Below are positions 55,082-64,000 of a DNA stretch of 64,000 bases, one piece after another. The stretch is from Burkholderiales bacterium C2 (GTDB lineage: Bacteria > Pseudomonadota > Gammaproteobacteria > Burkholderiales > Burkholderiaceae_C). The notes below the pieces were generated by a model, which saw only the letters and a program-made list of their open reading frames with translations, made no database searches and had not been told where the DNA came from. Each line of letters opens with the position of its first letter. Position 1 is the first letter of the stretch. The stretch lies in the NCBI GenBank assembly GCA_005503085.1, contig SCOI01000008.1, positions 1 to 64,000 on the forward strand, written 5' to 3'. The position numbers and the translations under genes are program-made.

Positions 55082-56368
55082 ATGGTCCCCCATCTGATCA
55101 CCGCACTGAACGGCCCCATCAACGAGCTGGAGCAGCGCATCCTGGAGTCGATGCCGGCCATCGAACGCTGGTTCCGGCTCGAATGGATGGAGCACACGCC
55201 GCCGTTCTACAGCTCGGTCGATGTGCGCAATGCCGGCTTCAAGCTGGCCCCGGTCGACACCAATCTCTTCCCCGGCGGCTTCAACAACCTGACCCCCGAA
55301 ATGCTGCCGCTGGCGGTGCAGGCGGCGATGGCGGCGATTGAGAAGATCTGCCCCGAGGCCAAGAATCTGCTGCTGGTGCCCGAGGCCAATATCCGCAACA
55401 CCTTCTACCTGGCCAATGTCGCGACCCTGGTGCGCATCTTCACCCAGGCCGGCCTGAATGTGCGCCTGGGCAGCCTGGACGAGGACATCAAGCAGCCCAC
55501 CGAGCTGAACCTGGCCGACGGCAGCAGCCTGACCTTGGAGCCGCTGCTGCGCACGCGGGGCCGCCTCGGCCTGAAGGACTTCGATCCCTGCACCATCCTG
55601 CTGAACAACGATCTGTCGGCCGGTGTGCCCGGCGTGCTCGAAGGCCTGCACGAGCAGTATCTGCTGCCGCCGCTGCATGCCGGCTGGGCGCTGCGCCGCA
55701 AGCACAACCATCTGCGTGCCTATGAGGAGGTGGCGAAGAAGTTCGCCAAGCTGCTGGGCATGGATCCCTGGCTGATCAATCCGATGTTCGCCCGCTTTGA
55801 TGCGTCCGCCGCCAGCCCGGCCCAGGACCTGGAGGCCTTGCAGACCCAGGCCGATGCGCTGCTGGGCAAGGTGCGCCGCAAGTACAAGGAATACGGCATT
55901 CCGGAAAAGCCCTTCGTGATCATCAAGCCCGATGCCAGCACCTATGGTGCCGGGCTGCTGACGGTGCGCGACGCCAAGGACCTGGCGGCGCTGGAGCGTC
56001 TGCCCGGCAGCGTCATCAAGGATGGCCAGGAAGTCAGCGCGCTGATCATCCAGGAGGGCGTGCCCACCCACGAGCGTGTCAATGAGGCGGTGGCCGAGCC
56101 GGTGGTCTATATGATGGATCGCTATGTGGTCGGCGGCTTCTACCGCGTCCATGCCGAGCGCGGTTTCGACGAGAACCTGAACGCGCCGGGCTCGCGCTTC
56201 GTGCCGCTGGCCTTCGCCGAGTCCTCGCAGCTGCCGCGCCCCGGTGCCAAGCCCGGCGCCAGCGCACCGAACCGCTTCTATATGTACGGCGTGATCGCCC
56301 GCCTGGCGATGCTGGCGGCCAGCTACGAGCTGGAGGTCACCGATCCGGACGCCGAGGTCTACGAGTAA
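55082..56368 (+). CDS. gshA: Glutamate-cysteine ligase GshA (betaproteobacterial type)
   Basis: The 428-residue protein begins MVPHLITALNGPINELEQRILE and contains SVDVRNAGFKLAPVDTNLFPGGFNNL, GVPGVLEGLHEQYLLPPLHAGWALRRKHNH and FVIIKPDASTYGAGLLTVRDAKDL (ATP-grasp-like region). This is the type of GshA found in Burkholderiales, different from the E. coli enzyme. It makes gamma-glutamylcysteine, the first step of glutathione synthesis. The start at 55082 is favoured by the family N-terminus. gshB is not adjacent in the window. Confidence 0.88.
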   Translation: MVPHLITALNGPINELEQRILESMPAIERWFRLEWMEHTPPFYSSVDVRNAGFKLAPVDTNLFPGGFNNLTPEMLPLAVQAAMAAIEKICPEAKNLLLVPEANIRNTFYLANVATLVRIFTQAGLNVRLGSLDEDIKQPTELNLADGSSLTLEPLLRTRGRLGLKDFDPCTILLNNDLSAGVPGVLEGLHEQYLLPPLHAGWALRRKHNHLRAYEEVAKKFAKLLGMDPWLINPMFARFDASAASPAQDLEALQTQADALLGKVRRKYKEYGIPEKPFVIIKPDASTYGAGLLTVRDAKDLAALERLPGSVIKDGQEVSALIIQEGVPTHERVNEAVAEPVVYMMDRYVVGGFYRVHAERGFDENLNAPGSRFVPLAFAESSQLPRPGAKPGASAPNRFYMYGVIARLAMLAASYELEVTDPDAEVYE

Positions 56369-56485
56369 GCGCCGGACGGCGGCGGCGTCAAGCTCGGTGT
56401 CCCCCCGATATCCGGATTGACGCACCGCACAATGGCGGGCGCACAATAGCGCTTTTGGCAATCTGCGGCCTGCCGCAGCCCCCTT

Positions 56486-58369
56486 GTGAGTGCATCCACC
56501 GCGACCCGCAGCCCCTTGGCCCAAGCGGGCCTGACCCTCGGCGCCCTGGGCGTCGTCTATGGCGACATCGGCACCAGCCCGCTGTATGCGCTCAAAGAGG
56601 TGTTCCACGGCGGCCATGTGCCGCTGACCCACGACAACATCCTGGGCGTGCTCTCGCTGCTGTTCTGGACCATGACGGTGGTGGTCTCGCTGAAATACGT
56701 GCTGCTGATACTGCGCGCCGACAACAACGGCGAGGGCGGCCTGATCGCGATGCTGGCGCTGGCCACCAATGCGGTCAATGACAAGCCCAAGCTGCGCCGC
56801 CGCCTGATGCTGGTGGGCCTGTTCGGCACCGCGATCTTCTATGGCGATGCGGTGATCACGCCGGCGATGACGGTGCTCAGCGCGGTCGAAGGCATCGATG
56901 TCTATGCGCCGCAGTTCCACGACGCCATCGTGCCGGTGGCCCTGCTGGTGCTGGCCGGCCTGTTCGCGGTGCAGCGCTTCGGCACCGGCGGCATCGGCCG
57001 TGCCTTCGGGCCGGTGATGCTGTGCTGGTTTGTCAGCCTGGCGCTGCTGGGCCTGCCCAAGGTGCTGGACAACCCCCATGTGCTGCAGGCGCTGAACCCG
57101 GCCTGGGCCCTGGCTTTCTGCCTGGAATACCGCTGGGTGGCCTTCGTCGCGCTGGGTGCGGTGGTGCTGGTGGTGACCGGCGGCGAGGCGCTCTATGCCG
57201 ACCTCGGCCATTTCGGCAAGAAGCCGATCCGCTACGCCTGGTATGGCGTCGTGATGCCGGCGCTGGTGATCAACTACTTTGGCCAGGGCGCGCTGCTGCT
57301 GCAGCAGCCCGAGGCGATCAAGAACCCCTTCTTCCTGCTGGCCCCGGTGTGGGCCGAGATCCCGCTGTTTCTGCTGTCCGCGGTGGCGGCCAGCGTGGCC
57401 TCGCAGGCGCTGATCACGGCCGCCTTCTCGGTCACCAAGCAGGCGGTGCAGCTGGGCATCTTGCCGCGCATGCGCATCCTGCACACCTCGGTGCGCGACA
57501 CCGGCCAGATCTATGTGCCCTTCGTCAACTGGGGGCTGTTCGTCTTCGTCGTGCTGGCGGTGGTGCTGTTCGGCTCCAGCAGCAAGCTGGCCGGCGCCTA
57601 CGGCGTGGCGGTGACGATAGACATGACCATCACCACGGTGATGACCTTCTTCGTGATCCGCTATGGCTGGCGCTATCCGCTGGCGCTGTGCGTGGCCGCC
57701 ACCGGTGTGTTCTTCCTGATCGACATCACCTTCCTGGCCTCCAATCTGCTGAAGCTGGCCCATGGCGGCTGGTTCCCGCTGCTGATCGGCGTCGGCATGT
57801 TCACCCTGATGCTGACCTGGAAGCAGGGCCGGCGCCAGCTCAGCCACAAGCTGCGCGAGGACGCGATCGACCTGAAGAGCTTTCTCGAAGCCGTCTTCAT
57901 CAACCCGCCGACCCGGGTGTCCGGCACCGCGGTGTTCCTGGCCGCCGAGCAGGGCGTGACGCCCAACGCCCTCTTGCACAACCTCAAGCACAACAAGGTG
58001 CTGCACGAGCAGAACCTGTTTGTCAGCGTCAAGCACCACGAGGTGCCCTGGGTCAGCTTTGACAAGCGGGTCCAGGTCGAGAGCCTGGGCAAGGACTGCT
58101 GGGCCGTCAGCCTGAACTTCGGTTTCAAGAACGAGCCCGATGTGCCCGAGGCGCTGAAGCTGCTGGAGCAGCGCGGCGTGCATCTGGAAGAGATGGAGAC
58201 CAGCTACTTCCTGTCGCGCGACATCGTGATCCCGACCACCGGCGGTGGCATGGCCCTGTGGCGCGAGAAGCTGTTCGCCAGCATGCACCGCAATGCCGCC
58301 GCAGCGGCCGACTTCCTGCACCTGCCGACCAACCGCATCGTCGAGCTGGGCTCCAAGGTCGAGATCTGA
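56486..58369 (+). CDS. kup: Potassium uptake protein Kup (TrkD)
   Basis: The 627-residue inner-membrane protein starts at GTG and has about 12 helices. The Kup signature [25 protein letters not shown] lies at residues 16-40, and [20 protein letters not shown] and [22 protein letters not shown] follow. A cytoplasmic C-terminal tail of about 170 residues comes after the last helix. It couples potassium entry to protons. A terminator hairpin follows the stop by seven bases. Confidence 0.93.
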   Translation: MSASTATRSPLAQAGLTLGALGVVYGDIGTSPLYALKEVFHGGHVPLTHDNILGVLSLLFWTMTVVVSLKYVLLILRADNNGEGGLIAMLALATNAVNDKPKLRRRLMLVGLFGTAIFYGDAVITPAMTVLSAVEGIDVYAPQFHDAIVPVALLVLAGLFAVQRFGTGGIGRAFGPVMLCWFVSLALLGLPKVLDNPHVLQALNPAWALAFCLEYRWVAFVALGAVVLVVTGGEALYADLGHFGKKPIRYAWYGVVMPALVINYFGQGALLLQQPEAIKNPFFLLAPVWAEIPLFLLSAVAASVASQALITAAFSVTKQAVQLGILPRMRILHTSVRDTGQIYVPFVNWGLFVFVVLAVVLFGSSSKLAGAYGVAVTIDMTITTVMTFFVIRYGWRYPLALCVAATGVFFLIDITFLASNLLKLAHGGWFPLLIGVGMFTLMLTWKQGRRQLSHKLREDAIDLKSFLEAVFINPPTRVSGTAVFLAAEQGVTPNALLHNLKHNKVLHEQNLFVSVKHHEVPWVSFDKRVQVESLGKDCWAVSLNFGFKNEPDVPEALKLLEQRGVHLEEMETSYFLSRDIVIPTTGGGMALWREKLFASMHRNAAAAADFLHLPTNRIVELGSKVEI

Positions 58370-58375
58370 GCGCTG

Positions 58376-58408
58376 CACGCCAGCCGCACGGACGGCTGTG
58401 GCGTGTTT
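58376..58408 (+). terminator. Probable intrinsic terminator after kup
   Basis: A stem CACGCC-AGCCG (58376-58386) pairs with CGGCT-GT-GGCGTG (58393-58405), 11 base pairs with a two-base bulge, followed by TTT. It separates kup from the Fur-regulated operon. Confidence 0.6.
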
Positions 58409-58419
58409 GCATCAATCTG

Positions 58420-58438
58420 TTAATGAGAATCGTTATTA
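58420..58438 (+). promoter_or_regulatory. Fur box in front of the haem-type receptor gene
   Basis: The core AATGAGAATCGTTATT is close to the Fur consensus GATAATGATAATCATTATC, with the two hexameric arms clearly visible. A good -10 hexamer TAGAAT begins three bases downstream (58441-58446), so bound Fur would cover the promoter. The 322 bases between kup and the receptor gene otherwise hold only the kup terminator and structured leader hairpins. Confidence 0.82.
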
Positions 58439-58455
58439 AGTAGAATCTGCGCATC

Positions 58456-58487
58456 GCGAGTTCTGCGGCCATCGGCTGCGAACTCGC
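58456..58487 (+). other. Strong hairpin at the start of the receptor mRNA leader
   Basis: GCGAGTTC (58456-58463) pairs perfectly with GAACTCGC (58480-58487), and GCGGCC pairs with GGCTGC inside it around an ATC loop. It begins about 10 bases after the putative -10. A further stem GGCCCGA/TCGGGCC follows at 58562-58593. No U-run follows, so it is not a plain terminator. Confidence 0.5.
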
Positions 58488-58691
58488 CGACAGAGCCAGC
58501 CAGCCGACTTTCTTTCTTTAGCCCGCCGCTCGACCAGCACAAAGTCCCCAACCCAGCCGCAGGCCCGACGCTTCTTGCCTGCCGCTTCGGGCCAGGCTTT
58601 GCCAGCGGCGACGGCCTCCGGGGCCTCAAGCGATGGCGGGCCGCGCCCGGGCGGCGGCCGCGCCTGCAGCGAACGAATCCAAGGTCCGTCC

Positions 58692-60947
58692 ATGGCACGC
58701 TGCTCTACTTCTACTTCGTCCGTTCTCGCCCGCGCTCTGCCGCGTCTTCATCCGCTGGCGCTGGCCGCCGCCTCGCTGGCGGGCCTGGCCCAGGCCCAGC
58801 CGCTGACGGCGCCCGATCTGCCCAAGGTGGTGACTTCGGCCACGCGGCTCGAAACCCCGGAAGACGAGGTCGCGGCCAGCGTCACCACGCTGACGGACAA
58901 GGACATCGCGCGCAAGCAGGCCGGCGACATCAAGGACATGCTGCGCCAGGAGGTGGGCATTTCGGTGCGTTCGCAGCCGAATCGGAGCTCGGCGGCGTTC
59001 TTCAACGTCGGCCGCGGTGGCAATGAGGGCATCAATATTCGCGGCCTGGAGGGCAATCAGGTGTTGCTGCAAACCGATGGCGTGCGCCTGCCCATGGTCT
59101 ATGAGAGCGGTCCGGTGTTCGCCGGCCGTGGCGACTACATCGATGTCGAGGCCTTCAAGAAGGTCGAGATCCTGCGCGGCTCCTCGTCGACCTCTTATGG
59201 CAGCGACGGCCTGGCCGGTGCGGTCAGCTTCGCCACCAAGGACCCCGCCGACCTGCTGCCCAAGGGCAAGAACAGCCAGGCGGCCTTGAAGCTGGGCTAC
59301 GCCTCTGCAGACAAATCCGGCACGGTCGTGCCCAGCTACGCCTTCCGCGCCGACCAGTTCGAGGGCCTGCTGCTGGCCAGCCTGCGCCGTGGACACGAGA
59401 CCGAGACGCGCGGCGACAACGAGTCCCGGAATCGCTTCCGCACCACCGCCAACCCGCAGGACATCACATCCAACTATCTGCTCGGAAAGCTGATCTACAA
59501 GCTCGACACGCGCCAGCACCTGAAGCTCTCGATGGAGCATCTGGACCGCGATGTCGATACCGATGTCTACACCTTGTTCGGCGAGGCTTCATACCCGACC
59601 ACCACTCGCGTCGATGCGGCCGAGCGCATCCAGCGCAGCCTGCTCAAGCTGGACTACGAGTTTGCCGACAGCAGCAACCCGGTCTTCCAGCGCGTGCTGG
59701 CCAATGTCTATTGGCAGGATGCCAAAAACCGCCAGCTGGGCTTTGAGCAGCGCACCAACACCTCGGGCTGGAACACCCGTTCGCGCGATGCCCTCTATGC
59801 CGAGCGCCTGGTCGGCGGCTCGGTCCAGTTCGAGAGCTATTTGACGAACCAGCGCCTGGTCTATGGCGTGGACGCCTCCAGCGCCAAGGTCCACTCGCTG
59901 AAGAATGGCGGCAACTACCTGAACGGCATGCTGGTCACCGCGCCGTCGCCGACCGGCTTCGGACCGGTCAACAAAAGCTTCCCCGATACCGACTACCGAC
60001 TGTTCGGTGCCTTCATCCAGGACGAGATCACACTGGGAAGCCTGACCGTCACCCCGGGCCTGCGCCTGGACCGCTTCGAGCTGGACCCGCGCAAGAACGA
60101 CCCGCTCTATACCGTCAACAACAAGGCCGAGCCCGTGAAGCTCAGCGACCAGGAACTGTCACCCAAGCTGGGCCTGGTCTGGACCTACACGCCGATGCTG
60201 CGCGTCTTCGGTCAGTACTCGCATGGCTTCCGCGCGCCGACGCCGACCCAGGTCAACGGGGGCGTTACGAATCTGAATTCAGTCCCGGCCTACACCTCGG
60301 TGGGCAATCCCGATTTGAAGCCCGAAACCAGCGATGCCTATGAGCTGGGACTGCGGGGTCGCAACGACAGCCTGCGCTACAGCGCGGCCCTGTTCAGCGC
60401 GCGCTACAAGGACTTCATTGCCGCCAATCAGACCGTCGGCGGCACGGGTACCGTGGCCGACCCGCTGATCTTCAAGTCCATCAATATGGGCAAGGCTCGC
60501 ATCAGCGGCTATGAGCTCAGCGGGGCCTGGACCTTCCTGCCGCAATGGACCGTCAGCGCCAGCTATGCCCACACCAAGGGCGACAGCGAGGTCAACGGCG
60601 TCAAGACCCCGCTGAGCACGGTGGACCCCGACAAGGGCGTGCTGGCACTGCGCTACGAGCAGGAGGGCGTCTGGGGCAGCGAACTCACCTTGACCGGCAT
60701 GAAGAGCCAGCGCCGCAATCCCAACCCCAGCACGAACTACACGCCCAAGGGCTTTGTGGTCGGCGATCTGACGGCCTGGTGGGACATCGACAAGCGCTGG
60801 AGCCTGAACGCCGCGTTGAACAATATCGGTGACGTCAAGTACTGGAACTGGTCCGATGTGCGCGGCATTGCGCCGAACAATATCGCGCTGGACGCCTACA
60901 CCCAGCCCGGCCGCAATCTCAGCGCCAGCGTTCGCTACCAGTTCTGA
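58692..60947 (+). CDS. TonB-dependent haem/haemoglobin-type receptor
   Basis: The 751-residue receptor has a signal peptide (ending LAQAQP) and a plug domain (VVTSATRLETPEDEVAASVT, NEGINIRGLEGNQVLLQTDGVRLP, VEILRGSSSTSYGSDGLAGAVSF). Its barrel shows FRAP (residue 513) and NPDL (residue 539), the pair typical of haem and haemoglobin receptors, and ends SVRYQF. The histidine usually found between FRAP and NPDL is absent, so the ligand may differ from haem. It follows the Fur box and precedes the CobN-like gene by 15 bases. ATG 58692 is the only start giving a proper signal peptide. Confidence 0.85.
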   Translation: MARCSTSTSSVLARALPRLHPLALAAASLAGLAQAQPLTAPDLPKVVTSATRLETPEDEVAASVTTLTDKDIARKQAGDIKDMLRQEVGISVRSQPNRSSAAFFNVGRGGNEGINIRGLEGNQVLLQTDGVRLPMVYESGPVFAGRGDYIDVEAFKKVEILRGSSSTSYGSDGLAGAVSFATKDPADLLPKGKNSQAALKLGYASADKSGTVVPSYAFRADQFEGLLLASLRRGHETETRGDNESRNRFRTTANPQDITSNYLLGKLIYKLDTRQHLKLSMEHLDRDVDTDVYTLFGEASYPTTTRVDAAERIQRSLLKLDYEFADSSNPVFQRVLANVYWQDAKNRQLGFEQRTNTSGWNTRSRDALYAERLVGGSVQFESYLTNQRLVYGVDASSAKVHSLKNGGNYLNGMLVTAPSPTGFGPVNKSFPDTDYRLFGAFIQDEITLGSLTVTPGLRLDRFELDPRKNDPLYTVNNKAEPVKLSDQELSPKLGLVWTYTPMLRVFGQYSHGFRAPTPTQVNGGVTNLNSVPAYTSVGNPDLKPETSDAYELGLRGRNDSLRYSAALFSARYKDFIAANQTVGGTGTVADPLIFKSINMGKARISGYELSGAWTFLPQWTVSASYAHTKGDSEVNGVKTPLSTVDPDKGVLALRYEQEGVWGSELTLTGMKSQRRNPNPSTNYTPKGFVVGDLTAWWDIDKRWSLNAALNNIGDVKYWNWSDVRGIAPNNIALDAYTQPGRNLSASVRYQF

Positions 60948-60962
60948 GGTCGCCAGTCCCGT

Positions 60963-63900
60963 ATGCGACGTTTACTGACCTTGTGGCTGCTGCTGGCCGC
61001 AGCCACCGTCCTGCCTGGTCTGGCCCAGGCCGCCACCGTGCTCTTCGTCTCGGCCAGCCCGGTCGCGCCGGGCAAGTTCGTCGCGCTGGCCAAGGCGGCC
61101 GAGCCGCTGGGCCTGCGCATCGAGGCGCGCTTTGCCGAGAAGCTGGGGCCTGATCTGGACGCCAAGTTCTGGTCCGGCGCCGACCTGGTCTTGATCGACG
61201 CGCCGCGCCAGCATATCGAGGACTATGTGAGGCAGCGCCTGGGCGCCGCGCTGCCGGCGCTGGCGGGCAAGCCCCATGTCTGGCTGCCCACCGCCGCGCC
61301 CAAGTCCTCGGGCCTGCCCGAGGCGCTGGCCCAGCGCCTGCATGCCTATTACGTCAACGGCGGGCGCTCAAATATGGATGCCTTTCTGCGCAGCCTCGCG
61401 GCGCACTTGAAGGGCAGCCAGGACTGGGCTCGGCTGCCCGCACCCATCGTCTTCCCGCCGTCCGCCCTCTATCACCCGAAGCTGGCCGATGGCAAGGTCG
61501 TGCTGCCGACGCCGGCGGCCTATCTGCAGTGGCGCGGCCTGGATGCGAGCAAGCGCCCACCCATCATCGGCATTGCCTTCCACCAGCAAAGCATCTCGGC
61601 CGAGCAGACCGGTTTCATCGACGACCTGATCGCCCGCATCGAGGAAAAGGGCGGCGCCGTGGCCTGGCCTTTCTACAGCCCGGTGATGGGCGACGACAAC
61701 ATCCGCAAGATGGTGACCGGCGCCGATGGCAAGCCGCTGGTCGATGTGCTGATCAACACCCAGATCACCTTGAGCCCCGAGCAGCGACGCAAGGAGTTCG
61801 AGGCCCTGGGCCTGCCGGTGATCCAGGCCATGGCCTACCGGCGCGGCGATGCCGCCGCCTGGGCCGCCGACCCCCAGGGCGTGCAGCTGATGGATGTGCC
61901 CTTCTACCTGGCCCAGGCCGAGTACACCGGCATCACCGACATCCAGATCGCCGCAGCCACCCGCAAGGGTGACGAGCAGGTCGAGCCCATCGCGGCGCAG
62001 AGCGCGGCGGTGGTGGGCAAGGCGCTGAACCTGGCGCGGCTGCAGCACAAGAGCGCGGGCGAGCGCAGGGTGGCGGTGTTCTTCTGGAACTATCCGGGCG
62101 GCGAGAAAAACCTCAGCGCCTCCTTCATGAATCTGCCCAAGAGTCTGTCGGCCACCCTGGCCGCGCTGCAGGGCGCCGGCTACCGCACCGAGACCATGGA
62201 CGAGGCGCCGCTGACCCTGCAGCTGCAGCGCCTGCTGGCGCCGGCCTACCGGCCGCCCGAGGACAGGCAGGTGCTGCAGGCCCTGCTGCGCGAGGGCCTG
62301 GCCGATCGCCTGCCGCTGGCCGACTACAAGCGCTGGCTCGCCAGCCTGCCGGCTACCGTGCAGGCCCAGCTGCGCCAGTCCTGGGGCGAGCCCGAGGCAT
62401 CTTCGATGCTGCTGGCCGAGGGCGGCCAGCGCTTCTTCGTGATCCCGCGCCTGCAGCTGGGCAACATCACCCTGCTACCCCAGCCGGGCCGCGGCGAGCG
62501 CGGTGGCGACAAGGAAAAGTCGCTGTACCACTCGAGCAGCGCCGCCCCCTCGCACCATTACATGGCCACCTATCTGTGGGCACGCCAGAGCGCCGACGCG
62601 CTGGTGCACTACGGCACCCATGGCAGCCAGGAATGGCTGCCCGGCAAGGAGCGCGGGCTGTCGGCCACGCACGACTATCCGATGCTGGCGGTCGGCGATC
62701 TGCCCGTGGTCTACCCCTATATCGTCGACAACATCGGCGAGGCCACCCAGGCACGCCGCCGCGGCCGCGCCACCATCATCAGCCACCAGACCCCGCCGTT
62801 CGCACCGGCCGGCCTGCATGCCTCGCTGACCAGGATCCACGACCTGCTGCATGACTGGCTGGCCCAGGACGAGGGCAGCGTGCGCGACAAGATCCGCGCC
62901 GAGTTCCTCGAGGCCGCGCGCAAGCAGCGCCTGCCGCAGGACATGGGCTGGAGCGAGGCCCGCATCGCCGCCGAGTTCCCGGCCTTCGTCACCGAGGTGC
63001 ATGACCATCTGCACGAGCTGGCGTTGACGGCCCAGCCCATGGGTCTGCACACCTTCGGTCAGGGGGCCGGCGAGCCCTGGCGCACCGCCACCGTGCTGAT
63101 GATGCTGGGCAAGGAATTCTGGGAAGGCGTGGCCGGGCCCGGCGAGGAGGCCGACGAGATGCTGGTCGGCGACTGGCGCAAGTTGCCGGAGTCCACGCCG
63201 TTTCGCAAACTGCAGGCCCTGCTGGCCGGCGATGACAGCGTCGCCAAAAACCTGCCGGCAACGCTGCAAGCGAAGCTGGCCCAGGCCCGCGCCTGGCACC
63301 AGGCGCTGGGAGCGCAAAGCGAGATGGACGGCCTGCTGGCCGCGCTGGCCGGCCGCTATATCGCGACCAGCTATGGCGGCGACCCGATCAAGAACCCCGA
63401 CTCGCTGCCGACCGGCCGCAATCTCTATGGCTTCGACCCCTCGCGGGTGCCGACCCCGGCGGCCTGGGCCGCCGGCAAGGACGCGATGAACCAGCTGATC
63501 GCGGTCCACCAGGCCAAGAACGGTGGCAAGCCGCCGCAGAAGCTGACCTTCACGCTGTGGTCGGTCGAGACCATGCGGCATTTCGGCCTGCTGGAGGCGC
63601 AGGCGCTGTGGGCCCTGGGCGTCGAGCCGGTCTGGGATGCCGGCGGGCGGGTCAGCGATGTGAAGCTGATCCCGCGCGCGCAGCTGGGCCGGCCGCGCGT
63701 CGATATCGTGCTGTCGGCCACCGGTCTGTACCGCGACCACTTTCCGAATGTGATGCGCCAGCTCGCCAAGGCCGCCAAGCTGGCCGCCGAAGCCGCTGAC
63801 GAGGCCGACAACCCGGTGGTCGCCAACGCCCGGCGCATCGCGCAGCAGCTGCAGGCCCGCGGCGTCGATGCGGCCGCAGCCCAGCGCGCCGGCCAGACCC

Positions 63901-64000
63901 GCATCTTCTCGTCCGAGAGCGGCCGCTATGGCACCGGCCTGGACGATGCGGCGCTGGCCACCGACACCTGGAAGACCCAGGCCGAGGGCGACCGCAAGCT
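60963..64000 (+). CDS. CobN/HmuS-family chelatase with signal peptide (continues past the window)
   Basis: The frame is open from ATG 60963 to the right edge (1,012 codons, no stop). The core is CobN/magnesium-chelatase H type: HYGTHGSQEWLPGKERGLS (about 556-574), VVYPYIVDNIGEATQARRRG and SYGGDPIKNPDSLPTGRNLYGFDP. Cobaltochelatase CobN is cytoplasmic, yet this protein starts MRRLLTLWLLLAAATVLPGLAQA, a clear signal peptide or membrane anchor. It follows a Fur-controlled TonB receptor by 15 bases. No other cobalamin gene is present, so a role like HmuS of Bacteroidetes (haem or tetrapyrrole metal removal) is a better fit than cobalt insertion. That function is inference. Confidence 0.8.
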   Translation, partial: MRRLLTLWLLLAAATVLPGLAQAATVLFVSASPVAPGKFVALAKAAEPLGLRIEARFAEKLGPDLDAKFWSGADLVLIDAPRQHIEDYVRQRLGAALPALAGKPHVWLPTAAPKSSGLPEALAQRLHAYYVNGGRSNMDAFLRSLAAHLKGSQDWARLPAPIVFPPSALYHPKLADGKVVLPTPAAYLQWRGLDASKRPPIIGIAFHQQSISAEQTGFIDDLIARIEEKGGAVAWPFYSPVMGDDNIRKMVTGADGKPLVDVLINTQITLSPEQRRKEFEALGLPVIQAMAYRRGDAAAWAADPQGVQLMDVPFYLAQAEYTGITDIQIAAATRKGDEQVEPIAAQSAAVVGKALNLARLQHKSAGERRVAVFFWNYPGGEKNLSASFMNLPKSLSATLAALQGAGYRTETMDEAPLTLQLQRLLAPAYRPPEDRQVLQALLREGLADRLPLADYKRWLASLPATVQAQLRQSWGEPEASSMLLAEGGQRFFVIPRLQLGNITLLPQPGRGERGGDKEKSLYHSSSAAPSHHYMATYLWARQSADALVHYGTHGSQEWLPGKERGLSATHDYPMLAVGDLPVVYPYIVDNIGEATQARRRGRATIISHQTPPFAPAGLHASLTRIHDLLHDWLAQDEGSVRDKIRAEFLEAARKQRLPQDMGWSEARIAAEFPAFVTEVHDHLHELALTAQPMGLHTFGQGAGEPWRTATVLMMLGKEFWEGVAGPGEEADEMLVGDWRKLPESTPFRKLQALLAGDDSVAKNLPATLQAKLAQARAWHQALGAQSEMDGLLAALAGRYIATSYGGDPIKNPDSLPTGRNLYGFDPSRVPTPAAWAAGKDAMNQLIAVHQAKNGGKPPQKLTFTLWSVETMRHFGLLEAQALWALGVEPVWDAGGRVSDVKLIPRAQLGRPRVDIVLSATGLYRDHFPNVMRQLAKAAKLAAEAADEADNPVVANARRIAQQLQARGVDAAAAQRAGQTRIFSSESGRYGTGLDDAALATDTWKTQAEGDRK

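Noticed and set aside
56417-56447. Possible kup promoter TTGACG ... CACAAT
   Set aside because: The spacing is 19 bases and the -10 is weak. I could not justify it as a feature.
55022-58378. Minus-strand open frame of about 1,118 codons
   Set aside because: It covers gshA and kup on the other strand, both certain genes; there is no plausible start or motif.
60963-64000. Annotation as cobaltochelatase subunit CobN of cobalamin synthesis
   Set aside because: The family core matches, but the signal peptide, the Fur box, the TonB receptor partner and the absence of cobS/cobT or other cob genes argue against that role.

Overview
The window is high-GC DNA with very little non-coding space, and its gene content points to a betaproteobacterium of the order Burkholderiales, probably a Roseateles/Mitsuaria/Leptothrix-like genus. 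The pointers are a DUF3567 gene, methionine synthase split into two polypeptides, an SAH riboswitch, a torF-glnK-amtB nitrogen operon and several TonB/TRAP/ABC import systems. The genus-level placement is inference. No tRNA, rRNA or CRISPR array was seen. Apart from the IS3-family end at the left edge, the window reads as ordinary chromosome.

Layout. 1-500: end of an IS3-family insertion sequence and one small unrecognised gene. 0.8-5.1 kb: an M14 carboxypeptidase-like enzyme, then a four-gene block (large regulator, beta-propeller, DUF899 protein, membrane protein). 5.1-7.8 kb: a tandem AAA ATPase and DUF3567. 8.0-16.6 kb: a complete malonate decarboxylase locus (mdcR, then mdcACDEGBH, then a MatC-like permease). 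The mdcA operon and the permease each carry a copy of the same promoter/operator module. 16.7-21.3 kb: housekeeping and hypothetical genes (DUF3108, FAH family, nucleoside hydrolase, DUF4197, PPOx family, VOC). 21.3-31.5 kb: a beta-glucoside uptake and breakdown locus (LacI regulator, TonB receptor, ABC importer, GH1 glucosidase, glucokinase) with two palindromic operators in front of the receptor gene. 31.5-37.8 kb: rhodanese, metH part 1, a degenerate HD-GYP protein on the other strand, an SAH riboswitch with metH part 2, and a glycine-zipper protein. 37.8-43.9 kb: AraC regulator with a two-subunit molybdenum hydroxylase, nitroreductase, EamA exporter and LysR regulator. 43.8-49.1 kb: a TRAP transporter operon joined to 5-oxoprolinase pxpBCA. 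49.2-53.7 kb: yifB, then a sigma-54/NtrC-type operon torF-glnK-amtB. 53.7-58.4 kb: response regulator, TraB/GumN protein, gshA and kup. 58.4-64 kb: a Fur box, a structured leader, a TonB-dependent haem-type receptor and a CobN-family chelatase with a signal peptide that runs off the right edge.

How the genes work together. Several blocks are complete import-plus-catabolism units: malonate to acetyl-CoA, beta-glucosides to glucose 6-phosphate, and 5-oxoproline to glutamate. Others are regulatory circuits visible in the DNA: SAH sensing for methionine synthase, nitrogen control of ammonium uptake, and iron control of the last operon. The most unusual element is the Fur-controlled receptor plus exported CobN homologue. 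Its layout resembles the HmuR-HmuS pair of Bacteroidetes and suggests haem or tetrapyrrole processing rather than cobalamin synthesis.
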